Part shown: positions 34,228-42,131 of the stretch, piece after piece
Layout of the letters: each line of letters opens with the position of its first letter
Numbering within the stretch: position 1 is the stretch's first letter
Translations under genes and position numbers: made by a program
Assembly: GCA_902489745.1 (NCBI GenBank)
Contig: CABUBB010000002.1
Span: forward strand, 124,001 to 188,000
Length of the DNA: 64,000 nt
Source: Metaruminococcus_A sp003150405
GTDB taxonomy: Bacteria; Bacillota; Clostridia; Oscillospirales; Ruminococcaceae
Direction: 5' to 3'
Notes under the pieces: model-generated
Told to the model about the DNA's origin: nothing
The model's input: only the letters and a program-made list of their open reading frames with translations
The model's database searches: none

Positions 34228-35277
34228 ATGCAGATGCAGCCGTTCGATCAAGCAATTTCTTCGCTGCCAGGGGAGCTTCAGCAACTTCTTTCACGTGTAG
34301 ATCCCACTGTCCGCCAGATCATCAACGAAATACGGCTTCGTGTAGGACGTCCTTTAATCCTGATAGATCAGCACGGTCATCCTCATTTTATCAGTGAAAA
34401 CGGACAAACCTTCCGCACTCTCCAAATTGATTCCTTCTGTATGCCGCGTCCGTTGTTGGATGAGTGCGTGCGCAGTATGAGCGATTATTCGCTTCATAGC
34501 GTACAAAACAGCCTTCAGAATGGATTTTTAACGTTACGCGGCGGACACCGCGCTGGTTTTTCTGGGAATGTTGCGTGGGAAGAAGGGCGTGTAACGGCGG
34601 TAAGGCGAGTGGACAGCATCAACATCCGTATCGCACGGAGCATTGTAGGAGCTGCAGACCGGATAACGGGTTTTTATCGGGCAAATGAGTTTGCAGGTAC
34701 TCTGATTATCGGGCCGCCTGCATCCGGAAAAACCACCATTTTAAAGGATCTTTGCCGACAACTTTCCAACGGCGATATAGGAGAGTATTACAAGGTTTCG
34801 CTTATTGACGAGCGCGGGGAAATTGCAGCGAGTTATCGGGGAGAGCCCCAAAATGACGTCGGTTGGAACACTGATGTATTTGACGGCTATTCAAAACCCA
34901 TTGGATTTGATATTGCGGTACGCTGTATGTCCCCGGATGTAATTGTCTGCGATGAAATTGGCGTAAATGGTGATCCGGAGAGCCTGTTACAGGGTGTGAA
35001 TTCCGGAAGCGCCGTTGTAGCAACCATACACAGCTCATCTTTGGATGAGTTTTTACATAAGAAAAACAGCAAAGAACTTTTGGCGAGCGGCGCATTCCGT
35101 TATTTTGTATTTCTGGGAAGTGCAAAGCAGGCCGGGACAGTGCGGGAGATCATTCGTTATGATGAAATATGCAGGGATGTTTCTATTATTCGTCACATCG
35201 GTGCTGGTGGGACTGATGTGTTCGGATCATCTGAAAAAACGGGTCAAGGAACTGGAACGCTGTCTGGTATTCATTGA
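34228..35277 (+). CDS. spoIIIAA: Stage III sporulation protein AA (ATPase)
   Basis: Secretion-type ATPase of the SpoIIIA-SpoIIQ channel between mother cell and forespore. Walker A is GPPASGKTT near residue 161, Walker B and the following DERGEIAAS/VIVCDEIG segments are intact. AGAAAGGA (34214-34221) supports ATG 34228 (349 residues); GTG 34225 and ATG 34234 are alternatives. It is longer than the Bacillus protein (about 307): its last 40 or so codons run in a different frame through the start of spoIIIAB. It heads the sporulation locus; mother-cell sigma-E control is expected, but I could not find a convincing sigma-E promoter. Confidence 0.94.
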   Translation: MQMQPFDQAISSLPGELQQLLSRVDPTVRQIINEIRLRVGRPLILIDQHGHPHFISENGQTFRTLQIDSFCMPRPLLDECVRSMSDYSLHSVQNSLQNGFLTLRGGHRAGFSGNVAWEEGRVTAVRRVDSINIRIARSIVGAADRITGFYRANEFAGTLIIGPPASGKTTILKDLCRQLSNGDIGEYYKVSLIDERGEIAASYRGEPQNDVGWNTDVFDGYSKPIGFDIAVRCMSPDVIVCDEIGVNGDPESLLQGVNSGSAVVATIHSSSLDEFLHKKNSKELLASGAFRYFVFLGSAKQAGTVREIIRYDEICRDVSIIRHIGAGGTDVFGSSEKTGQGTGTLSGIH

Positions 35278-35671
35278 TAAATTAAAGACGTCGCTACATT
35301 ATCAAAATCTCCCGACCCGGGAGTTGATTCACTCCCTTTCCGGACAAGCGGCGTGTAAAGAACTTCTCTTTCTGCGGTACTGTTCAGAAGCACTGGATCA
35401 AAACAACCATTTCCCATCGGTATGGCGAAAGAGTGTAGAACGGTGCAGGGGAAAGATGAACTTGCTTCCAGAGGATCTGGAGCTTATGGCGTCCCTTGCA
35501 GATATTGTTGGTGCAAGCGACACGGAAGGCCAGCTTTCCGCTCTGGAGATGATTGAGACGCTGCTGCAAAAGCAACGGAATGAGGCAATCTCAGCACAGC
35601 AAAAAAAGGGGAAACTCTACCGCTCTCTCGGTGCGTTAGCAGGAGCGAGTATGGTTGTTCTTTTACTTTGA
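35162..35671 (+). CDS. spoIIIAB: Stage III sporulation protein AB
   Basis: A 169-residue protein with an N-terminal membrane helix (MFLLFVTSVLVGLMC), a charged helical middle and a C-terminal hydrophobic anchor. This is the SpoIIIAB layout, which resembles a type II secretion F-like half. It is part of the channel that keeps the forespore active. The start at 35162 (or ATG 35159) lies inside spoIIIAA; an ORF open further upstream in the same frame has no homologous content. A gap of 217 bases follows before spoIIIAC. Confidence 0.9.
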   Translation: MKYAGMFLLFVTSVLVGLMCSDHLKKRVKELERCLVFIDKLKTSLHYQNLPTRELIHSLSGQAACKELLFLRYCSEALDQNNHFPSVWRKSVERCRGKMNLLPEDLELMASLADIVGASDTEGQLSALEMIETLLQKQRNEAISAQQKKGKLYRSLGALAGASMVVLLL

Positions 35672-35888
35672 CCTGCGGTGTGTCGCAAAAATCCTAATGC
35701 GGTGTTGAATCAGTTTAAAGTGTCGCAAATCTTCTGGCGAAAATATATTTTATCTCTATGCAGACCTATCTTTTTCAACATGCGATATTCCAAATGACGA
35801 TAAAAATAACTGGATCCGTCTTGCTTAAACGGCTGTTCATATACGGTTTCTGCTAGAAACGGGTGACTGTAACAAATGGGGGAAAAAA

Positions 35889-36086
35889 ATGAATGTCGAC
35901 CTGATTTTTAAGATTGCCGCGATTGGTATTATTGTGGCGGTGCTCAATCAGCTTTTGATTCGCTCCGGCAGGGAAGAGCAAGCCATGATGACTACCCTTG
36001 CGGGGCTGATTGTTGTCCTGCTGATGATTGTCAATGAGATTAGCAATCTGTTTGAGACCGTCAAAAATGTATTTGGGTTGTGGTAA
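35889..36086 (+). CDS. spoIIIAC: Stage III sporulation protein AC
   Basis: A 65-residue protein with two transmembrane helices (IFKIAAIGIIVAVLNQLL and a second one from about residue 35), the usual length and layout of SpoIIIAC. GGGGGAAA (35877-35884) precedes the ATG. It is three bases from spoIIIAD, with which it shares sequence similarity. Confidence 0.93.
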   Translation: MNVDLIFKIAAIGIIVAVLNQLLIRSGREEQAMMTTLAGLIVVLLMIVNEISNLFETVKNVFGLW

Positions 36087-36089
36087 AAC

Positions 36090-36482
36090 ATGGGGATCAG
36101 CATTTTTTCCATTATTGGCCTTGCAATTATTTCTGCAATGCTCTGTCTGCTCCTCAAGCAGTACCGTCCGGAATTTGCACTTTCTGCAACTCTTATTTGC
36201 GGCATAGTCATTTTTCTAACAGTCATTGCCGAAATGACACCGCTGTTTGATATGATACGTACCACATTGGACAAGATTCAGGACGGTAACGAGTATACAA
36301 TGGTCATTATAAAAGCGCTTGGCATTTGCTATGTTACACAGCTTGCCTCGGATACCTGCCAGGACGCTGGAGAGCGGGCGATGGCCGGCAAAATTGAACT
36401 GGCGGGGCGGGTAGCAGTTTTACTGCTTTCGCTTCCCATGTTTTCAAGCATTCTTCAAATTGCACTCGAATTGATAGGATGA
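36090..36482 (+). CDS. spoIIIAD: Stage III sporulation protein AD
   Basis: A 130-residue membrane protein with about four hydrophobic segments. The segment IKALGICYVTQLASDTCQDAGE is the conserved SpoIIIAD signature. Its first two helices resemble SpoIIIAC. It functions in the mother-cell membrane as part of the SpoIIIA complex. Confidence 0.93.
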   Translation: MGISIFSIIGLAIISAMLCLLLKQYRPEFALSATLICGIVIFLTVIAEMTPLFDMIRTTLDKIQDGNEYTMVIIKALGICYVTQLASDTCQDAGERAMAGKIELAGRVAVLLLSLPMFSSILQIALELIG

Positions 36483-36500
36483 AGTTTAAACGGAGGAATT

Positions 36501-37640
36501 ATGAAAGCAAAAGCAATCCGTTGTATTGTCGTAACCCTGCTGCTGTTTGCTCTGATGACTGTCCCGGTATTTGCGCTGGACGAGTCCCAGGAGGAATTTA
36601 TCGACGATATGGAACAGAGTATTTCCGGGGACTTGGAAACCAATATCCCGGATTCCGCTCAGGAGATGCTTGGGGAAAATGGCCTTGCACATTTTGATGT
36701 GGACGCTATATCTAATTTTCAGTTTACCGATCTCTTTGGCGGTATCTTTGACATGGGCAAAAATTATTTTACCGCTCCTTTCCGGGTGTTTGCCATGCTG
36801 ACAGGGGTGTTTTTGCTCATTGCGCTCATCAATGCGGCGCATCCGCCGGCTTCTGGTATGGTATCCGTTCAGCACTTTGTTGGGATTTCAGCAATGCTTC
36901 TCGTCCTTTCATCTCCTGTGATTGACTGTGTGCATCGGGCGGTAGACTCCATTACCCAGTGCAGTCAGTTTATTTTAAGCTTTATTCCGGTTTTTACCGG
37001 GGTAGTAGCGGTTTCCGGAAAGCCGGTTTCCTCCATGACATACAGCTCTTTTTTGTTTGGAACCGTAGAGGTCATTTCACAAATTTCGGCAACTGTTCTC
37101 CTGCCGCTGCTTTGTATTTATCTGGCGTTTTGCATTGTTGGTACCTTGAACCCAGCACTTAAGCTGGACGCTGTAGCTGGTTCGGTAAAAAAGGTGGTTA
37201 TTTGGGTTATCGGCTTACTGCTAACAGTTTTTGTAGCGTTGCTTTCAGTGCAGTCGTTGATTTCCGGCTCGGCGGATACCGTTGCCGCCAAAACAACCAA
37301 ATTTTTCATTGGCAGTTTGATTCCGGTCTTTGGCAGCGCGCTCAGCGAGGCTTTCAACTCGGTTCAGGGGTGCCTTGGCTTTATGAAACAGGTAACAGGT
37401 TCATTTGGCATTATCGTAGCGCTCTGTACCTTTTTACCGATTGTGATTGAAACATTAATGATGCTTCTCGCTGTCAATGTAAGCCAAATGATCGGCAGTG
37501 TTCTGGGGGTTGAGCGGCTGTGCGGGCTGCTCAAATCTGTTTCCTCCATGCTGTCTTTGCTGCTGGGGCTTATTCTATGCTTTGCAGTGATGATCATTAT
37601 TTCCACGACCATTATTATGATGCTGTCCATGGGGGTATAG
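36501..37640 (+). CDS. spoIIIAE: Stage III sporulation protein AE
   Basis: A 379-residue polytopic membrane protein with a clear signal peptide (IVVTLLLFALMTVPVFALD), a hydrophilic stretch of about 80 residues and then about seven to eight transmembrane helices. This layout and its place between AD and AF identify SpoIIIAE. It starts 18 bases after AD behind CGGAGGA. Confidence 0.93.
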   Translation: MKAKAIRCIVVTLLLFALMTVPVFALDESQEEFIDDMEQSISGDLETNIPDSAQEMLGENGLAHFDVDAISNFQFTDLFGGIFDMGKNYFTAPFRVFAMLTGVFLLIALINAAHPPASGMVSVQHFVGISAMLLVLSSPVIDCVHRAVDSITQCSQFILSFIPVFTGVVAVSGKPVSSMTYSSFLFGTVEVISQISATVLLPLLCIYLAFCIVGTLNPALKLDAVAGSVKKVVIWVIGLLLTVFVALLSVQSLISGSADTVAAKTTKFFIGSLIPVFGSALSEAFNSVQGCLGFMKQVTGSFGIIVALCTFLPIVIETLMMLLAVNVSQMIGSVLGVERLCGLLKSVSSMLSLLLGLILCFAVMIIISTTIIMMLSMGV

Positions 37641-37644
37641 CAGG

Positions 37645-38130
37645 ATGAATATCATACGGGAAATTGGAATATCTATTTGTGTCACTGCGGTAGCAACAGC
37701 TGTTTTTCATGGATTAATGCCCAATTCCACCCTTGAAAAAACGGCGCGGTTTGTCTTGAGCCTGTTTTTCATCTGTTGCCTAATTTTGCCGTTTACTCAT
37801 TACGATTTTTCGGATATTGATGCCTTGACGGCCTATCAAACCGGAGATTCGCCGGTAAACAGTGAATCCTTACAGCAAACCGTCAACCGAAAGTTAAATG
37901 AAATGTCGGAACAGGCGGTTCGGCAGACTATGAGATCCGTTTTGGAACAAAATGAAATTGTACCGCAGGAAATCGCAGTAGAAACTAATATTGAAGACAA
38001 TAACTGCATAAGTATTAGTAAAGTCATCGTCACGGTAAAACCGGAGGATGAAACAGCGGCCCAGGCCCTTGTTCCATCGCTCACAACCGGGGAGGATACA
38101 ACGGTGGAAGTGCGGGTGCAGGCAGAGTAA
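37645..38130 (+). CDS. spoIIIAF: Stage III sporulation protein AF
   Basis: A 161-residue protein with two N-terminal membrane helices and a soluble C-terminal domain with the ring-building-motif-like pattern known from Bacillus SpoIIIAF. RFVLSLFFICCLILPF is the second helix. It lies four bases after spoIIIAE. Confidence 0.88.
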   Translation: MNIIREIGISICVTAVATAVFHGLMPNSTLEKTARFVLSLFFICCLILPFTHYDFSDIDALTAYQTGDSPVNSESLQQTVNRKLNEMSEQAVRQTMRSVLEQNEIVPQEIAVETNIEDNNCISISKVIVTVKPEDETAAQALVPSLTTGEDTTVEVRVQAE

Positions 38131-38152
38131 AGAATGCGGAGGATAAAGGAAA

Positions 38153-38716
38153 ATGGCTTTTCTGGAATCGTTCAAAAATATTTTCTCAAAAAATGACAAG
38201 CGTATCCGTATTTTTTTTGTTTTGGGAATTGTGGGAATTGTCCTCATTGGAATTTCTCAGTTCTGGCCTTCTTCAGGAGGGGATGCACCGGCTGCTGCGG
38301 AGGATACAACCGCCGCTACAGAGGCATACAGACAAAAAGTGGAACAGCAGATAGGGGAGATTGTCTCCTCGGTAGAGGGTGTTGGTGAAGCGCGGGTCAT
38401 GGTCACACTGGAAAGCGGCGTTGAATACATTTATGAAAAAGAGCAAAATGTAACATCAACCCTGAATCAGGATGAGACCAACGGAGGCACCAAAATCCAG
38501 CAAAATGAGGATACCAAAGAGTCGTTTATTCTTGTAGAGGATGCAAATGGACGAAAAACGGCCTTGGTTCGTAAAACACTGGAACCCAAAATCCAGGGGG
38601 TTGTGGTTGTTTGTGAAGGCGGAAGCCGTGCAACGGTGGTCAAAACGGTGAGCGATCTGATTACAACAGCCTACGATATTGGTTATGACCGCGTCTGCGT
38701 CATAAAATCAAATTAA
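38153..38716 (+). CDS. spoIIIAG: Stage III sporulation protein AG
   Basis: A 187-residue protein with one N-terminal membrane helix (IFFVLGIVGIVLIGISQF), a disordered linker and a ring-building-motif domain with VEGVGEARVMVTLESGVEY and KIQGVVVVCEGG. SpoIIIAG forms a large ring in the intermembrane space between mother cell and forespore. A GGAGGATAAAGG ribosome binding site precedes the ATG. Confidence 0.94.
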   Translation: MAFLESFKNIFSKNDKRIRIFFVLGIVGIVLIGISQFWPSSGGDAPAAAEDTTAATEAYRQKVEQQIGEIVSSVEGVGEARVMVTLESGVEYIYEKEQNVTSTLNQDETNGGTKIQQNEDTKESFILVEDANGRKTALVRKTLEPKIQGVVVVCEGGSRATVVKTVSDLITTAYDIGYDRVCVIKSN

Positions 38717-38735
38717 ACTATATGGAGGAGTCACA

Positions 38736-39305
38736 ATGAAACTCAATATGATTGTTGGTAAAAAGCAGATTGTTCTGGCATCGCTGATTCTGGTTCTGGG
38801 AGTCGCCGTTTATATAAACTGGACCTTTGCAAACAACGAAAACAACATTGCGACCAGTGCAGGGGTTTCGGATTCTTCTGCATCAGACGGCGCCAGCTCC
38901 GACACGGATAAAAATTACGGAGATGCTTCTCTGGTAAGCAATACTGCCGATAATTCGGATGATTTTTTTGCCAAAGCACGCCTTGAAAAACAGACCTCCC
39001 GTGATGAAGCCGTGGCCACACTTGCCAAAATGTTTGGGGATACCTCCGCCAGCAGTGAGCAAGTAAAAGAGGCGACCGATAAAGCGCTTGCAACCGCCCA
39101 GATGATCGAGAGTGAGAGCAAGATGGAAACACTTATCAAGTCCAAGGGGTTTGCCGACTGTGTTGTTTATCTTTCAGATCAGAATGCGAAGGTGGTTGTT
39201 AAAACCGATGGACTGGACGAAGCGGGTGCCGCACAGATCATGGACATTGTAGTATCTGAGGCACAGGTGCCAAATGAAAATGTATCCATTGTTGAAGTCC
39301 AGTAA
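38736..39305 (+). CDS. spoIIIAH: Stage III sporulation protein AH
   Basis: A 189-residue protein with an N-terminal membrane helix (QIVLASLILVLGVAVYINW), a Ser/Asp-rich linker and a C-terminal domain related to the YscJ/FliF family. SpoIIIAH binds SpoIIQ from the forespore to link the two membranes. TGGAGGAG lies before the ATG. It is the last gene of the locus. Confidence 0.94.
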   Translation: MKLNMIVGKKQIVLASLILVLGVAVYINWTFANNENNIATSAGVSDSSASDGASSDTDKNYGDASLVSNTADNSDDFFAKARLEKQTSRDEAVATLAKMFGDTSASSEQVKEATDKALATAQMIESESKMETLIKSKGFADCVVYLSDQNAKVVVKTDGLDEAGAAQIMDIVVSEAQVPNENVSIVEVQ

Positions 39306-39447
39306 AATTTGTGTTATACTACTATCAAATTATTCTAAAGTCTTTTTGTTGCACAATCTGAAATTTTGCGGCAAGCAGCAGGGTGGAAGTGTTTTTGTCT
39401 GCGCCCAATCAAATGCTTGTAATTACTGAGAAAATAATAGGTTTTCG

Positions 39448-39476
39448 TTGACATTTGACCTGCAGTATGGTAAAAT
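39448..39476 (+). promoter_or_regulatory. Promoter for rplU-prp-rpmA
   Basis: TTGACA (39448-39453) and TAAAAT (39471-39476) with a 17-base spacer; the -10 is also extended (TGG before it). It drives the L21 leader. Confidence 0.85.
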
Positions 39477-39482
39477 TTATTT

Positions 39483-39559
39483 TGCCGCATATTGCAGGTC
39501 AAAAGTCGGTTTATCCGCACCTGCGAATAGCGAGTTTAAAGAAAGAGGCAGGTGCCTTT
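39483..39559 (+). promoter_or_regulatory. L21 leader (ribosomal protein autoregulatory element)
   Basis: The leader before rplU has the arrangement of the Firmicute L21 leader family. GCACCTGC (39515-39522) can pair with GCAGGTGC (39548-39555), which covers the rplU ribosome binding region. An upstream GCAGGT around 39496 is an alternative partner for ACCTGC. L21 binding to stabilise the closed form is the presumed mechanism. Family membership was judged by eye. Confidence 0.65.
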
Positions 39560-39874
39560 ATGTACGCAATTATTGAAACCGGCGGAAAACAGTACCGCGT
39601 AGGCGTTGGCGATGTTGTGTTTGTTGAAAAGCTCGACGTTCAGGCTGACGAAACCATTACGTTTGACAAAGTTGTTGCAGTCTCCAAAGAGGATGGCAAA
39701 CTTTCTGTCGGCGCTCCGCTTGTAGATGGTGCTTCTGTTAGCGCAAAAGTACTGAAAAACGGAAAATCCAAAAAGATCACCGTTTTTACCTACAAACCGA
39801 AAAAGGATTCCAAACGTAAAATGGGACACAGACAGCCCTATACTCAGGTTCGGATTGAAGCCATCAATGCGTAA
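39560..39874 (+). CDS. rplU: 50S ribosomal protein L21
   Basis: Begins MYAIIETGGKQYRVGVGDV, the standard L21 opening, and ends with the basic KKDSKRKMGHRQPYTQVRI stretch. It has 104 residues. ATG 39560 is behind GAGGCAGGTG; upstream in-frame codons belong to the structured leader. The conserved order rplU-prp-rpmA-obg follows. Confidence 0.97.
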   Translation: MYAIIETGGKQYRVGVGDVVFVEKLDVQADETITFDKVVAVSKEDGKLSVGAPLVDGASVSAKVLKNGKSKKITVFTYKPKKDSKRKMGHRQPYTQVRIEAINA

Positions 39875-39880
39875 CACCTG

Positions 39881-40201
39881 ATGATAAAGGTCGCTTTGTT
39901 GTCACGTTCGGGCCGTTTAAACGGGTTCTGTGTAACCGGTCATGCCGGTTTTGCAGAGAGCGGTTCTGATATTGTCTGCGCAAGCGTGACTGCAGCCGTT
40001 CAGTTGACGGCAAATGGCATTACCGAGTGTGCAGGCGTTCCAGCAGAGATCAAGGTAGAAGAAAATCTTGTTTCGCTGTTGTTGCCCGTGCAGTGCCAAA
40101 GTGAGGTTGCTTTTAAAATGCTAGAAGCATTTTCGCTTGAGGTCAAGCTCCTTGCTGAGGATTATAATGATTATGTTGTATTAACAAATGCGGAGGTGTA
40201 A
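39881..40201 (+). CDS. prp: Ribosomal-processing cysteine protease Prp
   Basis: Cleaves the N-terminal extension of ribosomal protein L27 in Firmicutes and related bacteria. The catalytic pair is visible: His in VTGHAGFAESGSDIVCASV (GHA) and Cys in the same segment (VCAS). It has 106 residues. The gene lies between rplU and rpmA, as usual, and its stop overlaps the rpmA ribosome binding region. Confidence 0.93.
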   Translation: MIKVALLSRSGRLNGFCVTGHAGFAESGSDIVCASVTAAVQLTANGITECAGVPAEIKVEENLVSLLLPVQCQSEVAFKMLEAFSLEVKLLAEDYNDYVVLTNAEV

Positions 40202-40205
40202 TACT

Positions 40206-40484
40206 ATGATTAAATTGGATATTCAGTTTTTTGCTCATAAAAAAGGTGTTGGTTCCACTAAAAACGGACGTGATTCCGAATCCAAGCGTCTGGGCGTGAA
40301 ACGCGGCGATGGCCAGTTTGTTCTTGCTGGAAACATCCTCGTTCGTCAGCGTGGTACCCATATCCATGCGGGTGAAAATGTTGGACGCGGTTCTGACGAT
40401 ACGCTGTTTGCTCTGGTTGACGGTAAAGTCAAGTTTGAGCGCGTTGGCCGTGACCGTAAAAGAGTCAGCGTTTACAGCGCATAA
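40206..40484 (+). CDS. rpmA: 50S ribosomal protein L27 with Prp-cleavable extension
   Basis: A 92-residue L27 opening MIKLDIQFFAHKKGVGSTKN. The first nine residues (through FF) are the extension removed by Prp, leaving mature L27 to start at AHKKGVGS; the mature N-terminus reaches the peptidyl transferase centre. GGAGGTG (40192-40198) selects ATG 40206 over the in-frame ATG at 40188. Confidence 0.97.
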   Translation: MIKLDIQFFAHKKGVGSTKNGRDSESKRLGVKRGDGQFVLAGNILVRQRGTHIHAGENVGRGSDDTLFALVDGKVKFERVGRDRKRVSVYSA

Positions 40485-40503
40485 GTGGTTTAATGCTTTA
40501 CAG

Positions 40504-40539
40504 AATGACTCTCGTCTGAATAGGCGGGAGTCATTTTTG
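40504..40539 (+). terminator. Terminator after rpmA
   Basis: A 14-base-pair stem, AATGACTC outer arm (40504-40511) with GAGTCATT (40528-40535) and a G-U-containing inner part around GAAT, followed by TTTTTG. Some readthrough to obg is likely since no clear promoter lies between. Confidence 0.85.
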
Positions 40540-40569
40540 TAAACGGATGTTTGAGAAAGGACAGCCTTT

Positions 40570-41844
40570 ATGTTTGTAGATAAAGCCAGAATTACAATTA
40601 AAGCGGGAAATGGCGGCAATGGGGCGATTTCGTTTCATCGTGAAAAATACGTCAATGCAGGTGGCCCAGACGGAGGAGACGGCGGCAAAGGCGGTAACAT
40701 TGTGTTTCAGGCAGATGATAACCTTTCCTCGCTTGTAGATTTCCGCTATAAACGGAAATATGTTGCACCCAATGGCGAACCAGGCCGCTCTAAACTCTGT
40801 ACCGGGAAAAGTGCACCGGATCTTGTTGTCAAGGTGCCGCGCGGCACGGTTGTACGCGACGCGGAGACCGGCAGAGTAATGGCAGATCTGTCCGGTGACG
40901 AGCCGGTGCTCCTTGCTCACGGCGGAAAAGGAGGCCGCGGTAATGCAAGCTTTAAATCTGCAACCCGGCAGATTCCGCGTTTTGCAAAACCGGGTTTTCC
41001 AGGCGAAGGATATGATGTAACGCTGGAGCTAAAGCTGCTTGCAGATGTTGGTCTGGTAGGCTTTCCGAATGTCGGCAAATCCACTCTAATTTCGGTGGTA
41101 AGTGCTGCAAAGCCGGAGATTGCGAATTATCACTTTACAACGCTAACCCCGGTGCTGGGAGTAGTCAAAATGGATGATGAAACTTCCTTTGTTATGGCAG
41201 ATATCCCTGGCCTGATTGAAGGTGCCAGTGATGGTGTGGGACTGGGCCATGAATTTCTGCGTCATGTGGAGCGTTGTCGGCTGATTGTTCATGTAGTGGA
41301 TGTATCCGGGGTAGAAGGGCGCGACCCGGTTGAAGATTTTGAAATTATCAACCGAGAATTGTCTAAATTCAGCGAAGAACTTGCCAAATTACCGCAAATT
41401 GTCGCTGGTAATAAATGTGATATGGCAACTCCAGAACAAATTTCTAGGATCCGGAATTTTGTGTTAGAAAAGGGTTACGCATTTTATGAAATTTCTGCGG
41501 CAACAACAACAGGTACAAAAGATTTAATGCGTGCCGTTGCCAGCAAATTGGCAGAATTACCGCCTGTAAAACGCTATGAGCCAGAACCGATCCCGATTGA
41601 GACGGTGCTCAGTCGTAATGATCGTTCGTTTGAAATTGAAGTTGACGAAGATGGTGTCTATGAAATCAACGCAGAATGGCTGATTCCCATCATGTCAACC
41701 ATTGATATGGATGACTATGAATCGCTGCATTATTTTCAACGTGTGCTGCGTAGCAGTGGTATCATTGACAGACTGGAGGAAATGGGAATCGAAGAAGGGG
41801 ATACCGTAGATATTTATGGATTTCAGTTTGATTTCGTCTTTTAG
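40570..41844 (+). CDS. obg: GTPase ObgE/CgtA
   Basis: Essential ribosome-associated GTPase involved in 50S assembly and stress/sporulation entry. An N-terminal glycine-rich Obg fold (residues 1 to about 158, GGKGGNIVF, GKGGRGNASFKSA), a G domain with Walker A GFPNVGKSTLIS near 164 and DIPGLIEGAS, NKCD motifs, and a C-terminal OCT domain from about residue 340. It has 424 residues. AGAAAGGA precedes the ATG. Confidence 0.97.
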   Translation: MFVDKARITIKAGNGGNGAISFHREKYVNAGGPDGGDGGKGGNIVFQADDNLSSLVDFRYKRKYVAPNGEPGRSKLCTGKSAPDLVVKVPRGTVVRDAETGRVMADLSGDEPVLLAHGGKGGRGNASFKSATRQIPRFAKPGFPGEGYDVTLELKLLADVGLVGFPNVGKSTLISVVSAAKPEIANYHFTTLTPVLGVVKMDDETSFVMADIPGLIEGASDGVGLGHEFLRHVERCRLIVHVVDVSGVEGRDPVEDFEIINRELSKFSEELAKLPQIVAGNKCDMATPEQISRIRNFVLEKGYAFYEISAATTTGTKDLMRAVASKLAELPPVKRYEPEPIPIETVLSRNDRSFEIEVDEDGVYEINAEWLIPIMSTIDMDDYESLHYFQRVLRSSGIIDRLEEMGIEEGDTVDIYGFQFDFVF

Positions 41845-41907
41845 AAATTTTATGGTCCGTGAAACCATAAATGATACCATTCAAAGTTTTTAATTGCGAA
41901 TAGATAC

Positions 41908-41936
41908 AAAACCGGGCGCTAAAGCGCCCGGTTTTT
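41908..41936 (+). terminator. Terminator after obg
   Basis: ACCGGGCGC (41911-41919) pairs with GCGCCCGGT (41924-41932), flanked by AAAA and TTTTT. Confidence 0.92.
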
Positions 41937-42005
41937 CTTGTATTCCAAAGCGAGAAAAAAGTATAGCGGTATAGTCTTGTCCTGTTTACTATACAATTTA
42001 CTTTC

Positions 42006-42043
42006 AAAAAGAGGTCTGATTAAAAAAGATCAGGCCTCTTTTT
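42006..42043 (-). terminator. Terminator of the dnaD-dnaI operon, probably bidirectional
   Basis: AAAAAGAGGTCTGAT (42006-42020) pairs with ATCAGGCCTCTTTTT (42029-42043) with one mismatch. T-runs exist on both strands. It separates obg from the convergent helicase loader gene. Confidence 0.8.
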
Positions 42044-42131
42044 CTGTATCAACGTATGAAACAGTTGGCCTGCTTGTAAAGCGAAAACACTTTTCATTAA
42101 AAATAACTTTTATTGAAAAAAACGGTGTATA

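Noticed and set aside
34084..34284. 66-codon minus-strand frame over the aroF promoter
   Set aside because: It overlaps the aroF promoter and the start of spoIIIAA and has no motif or ribosome binding site.
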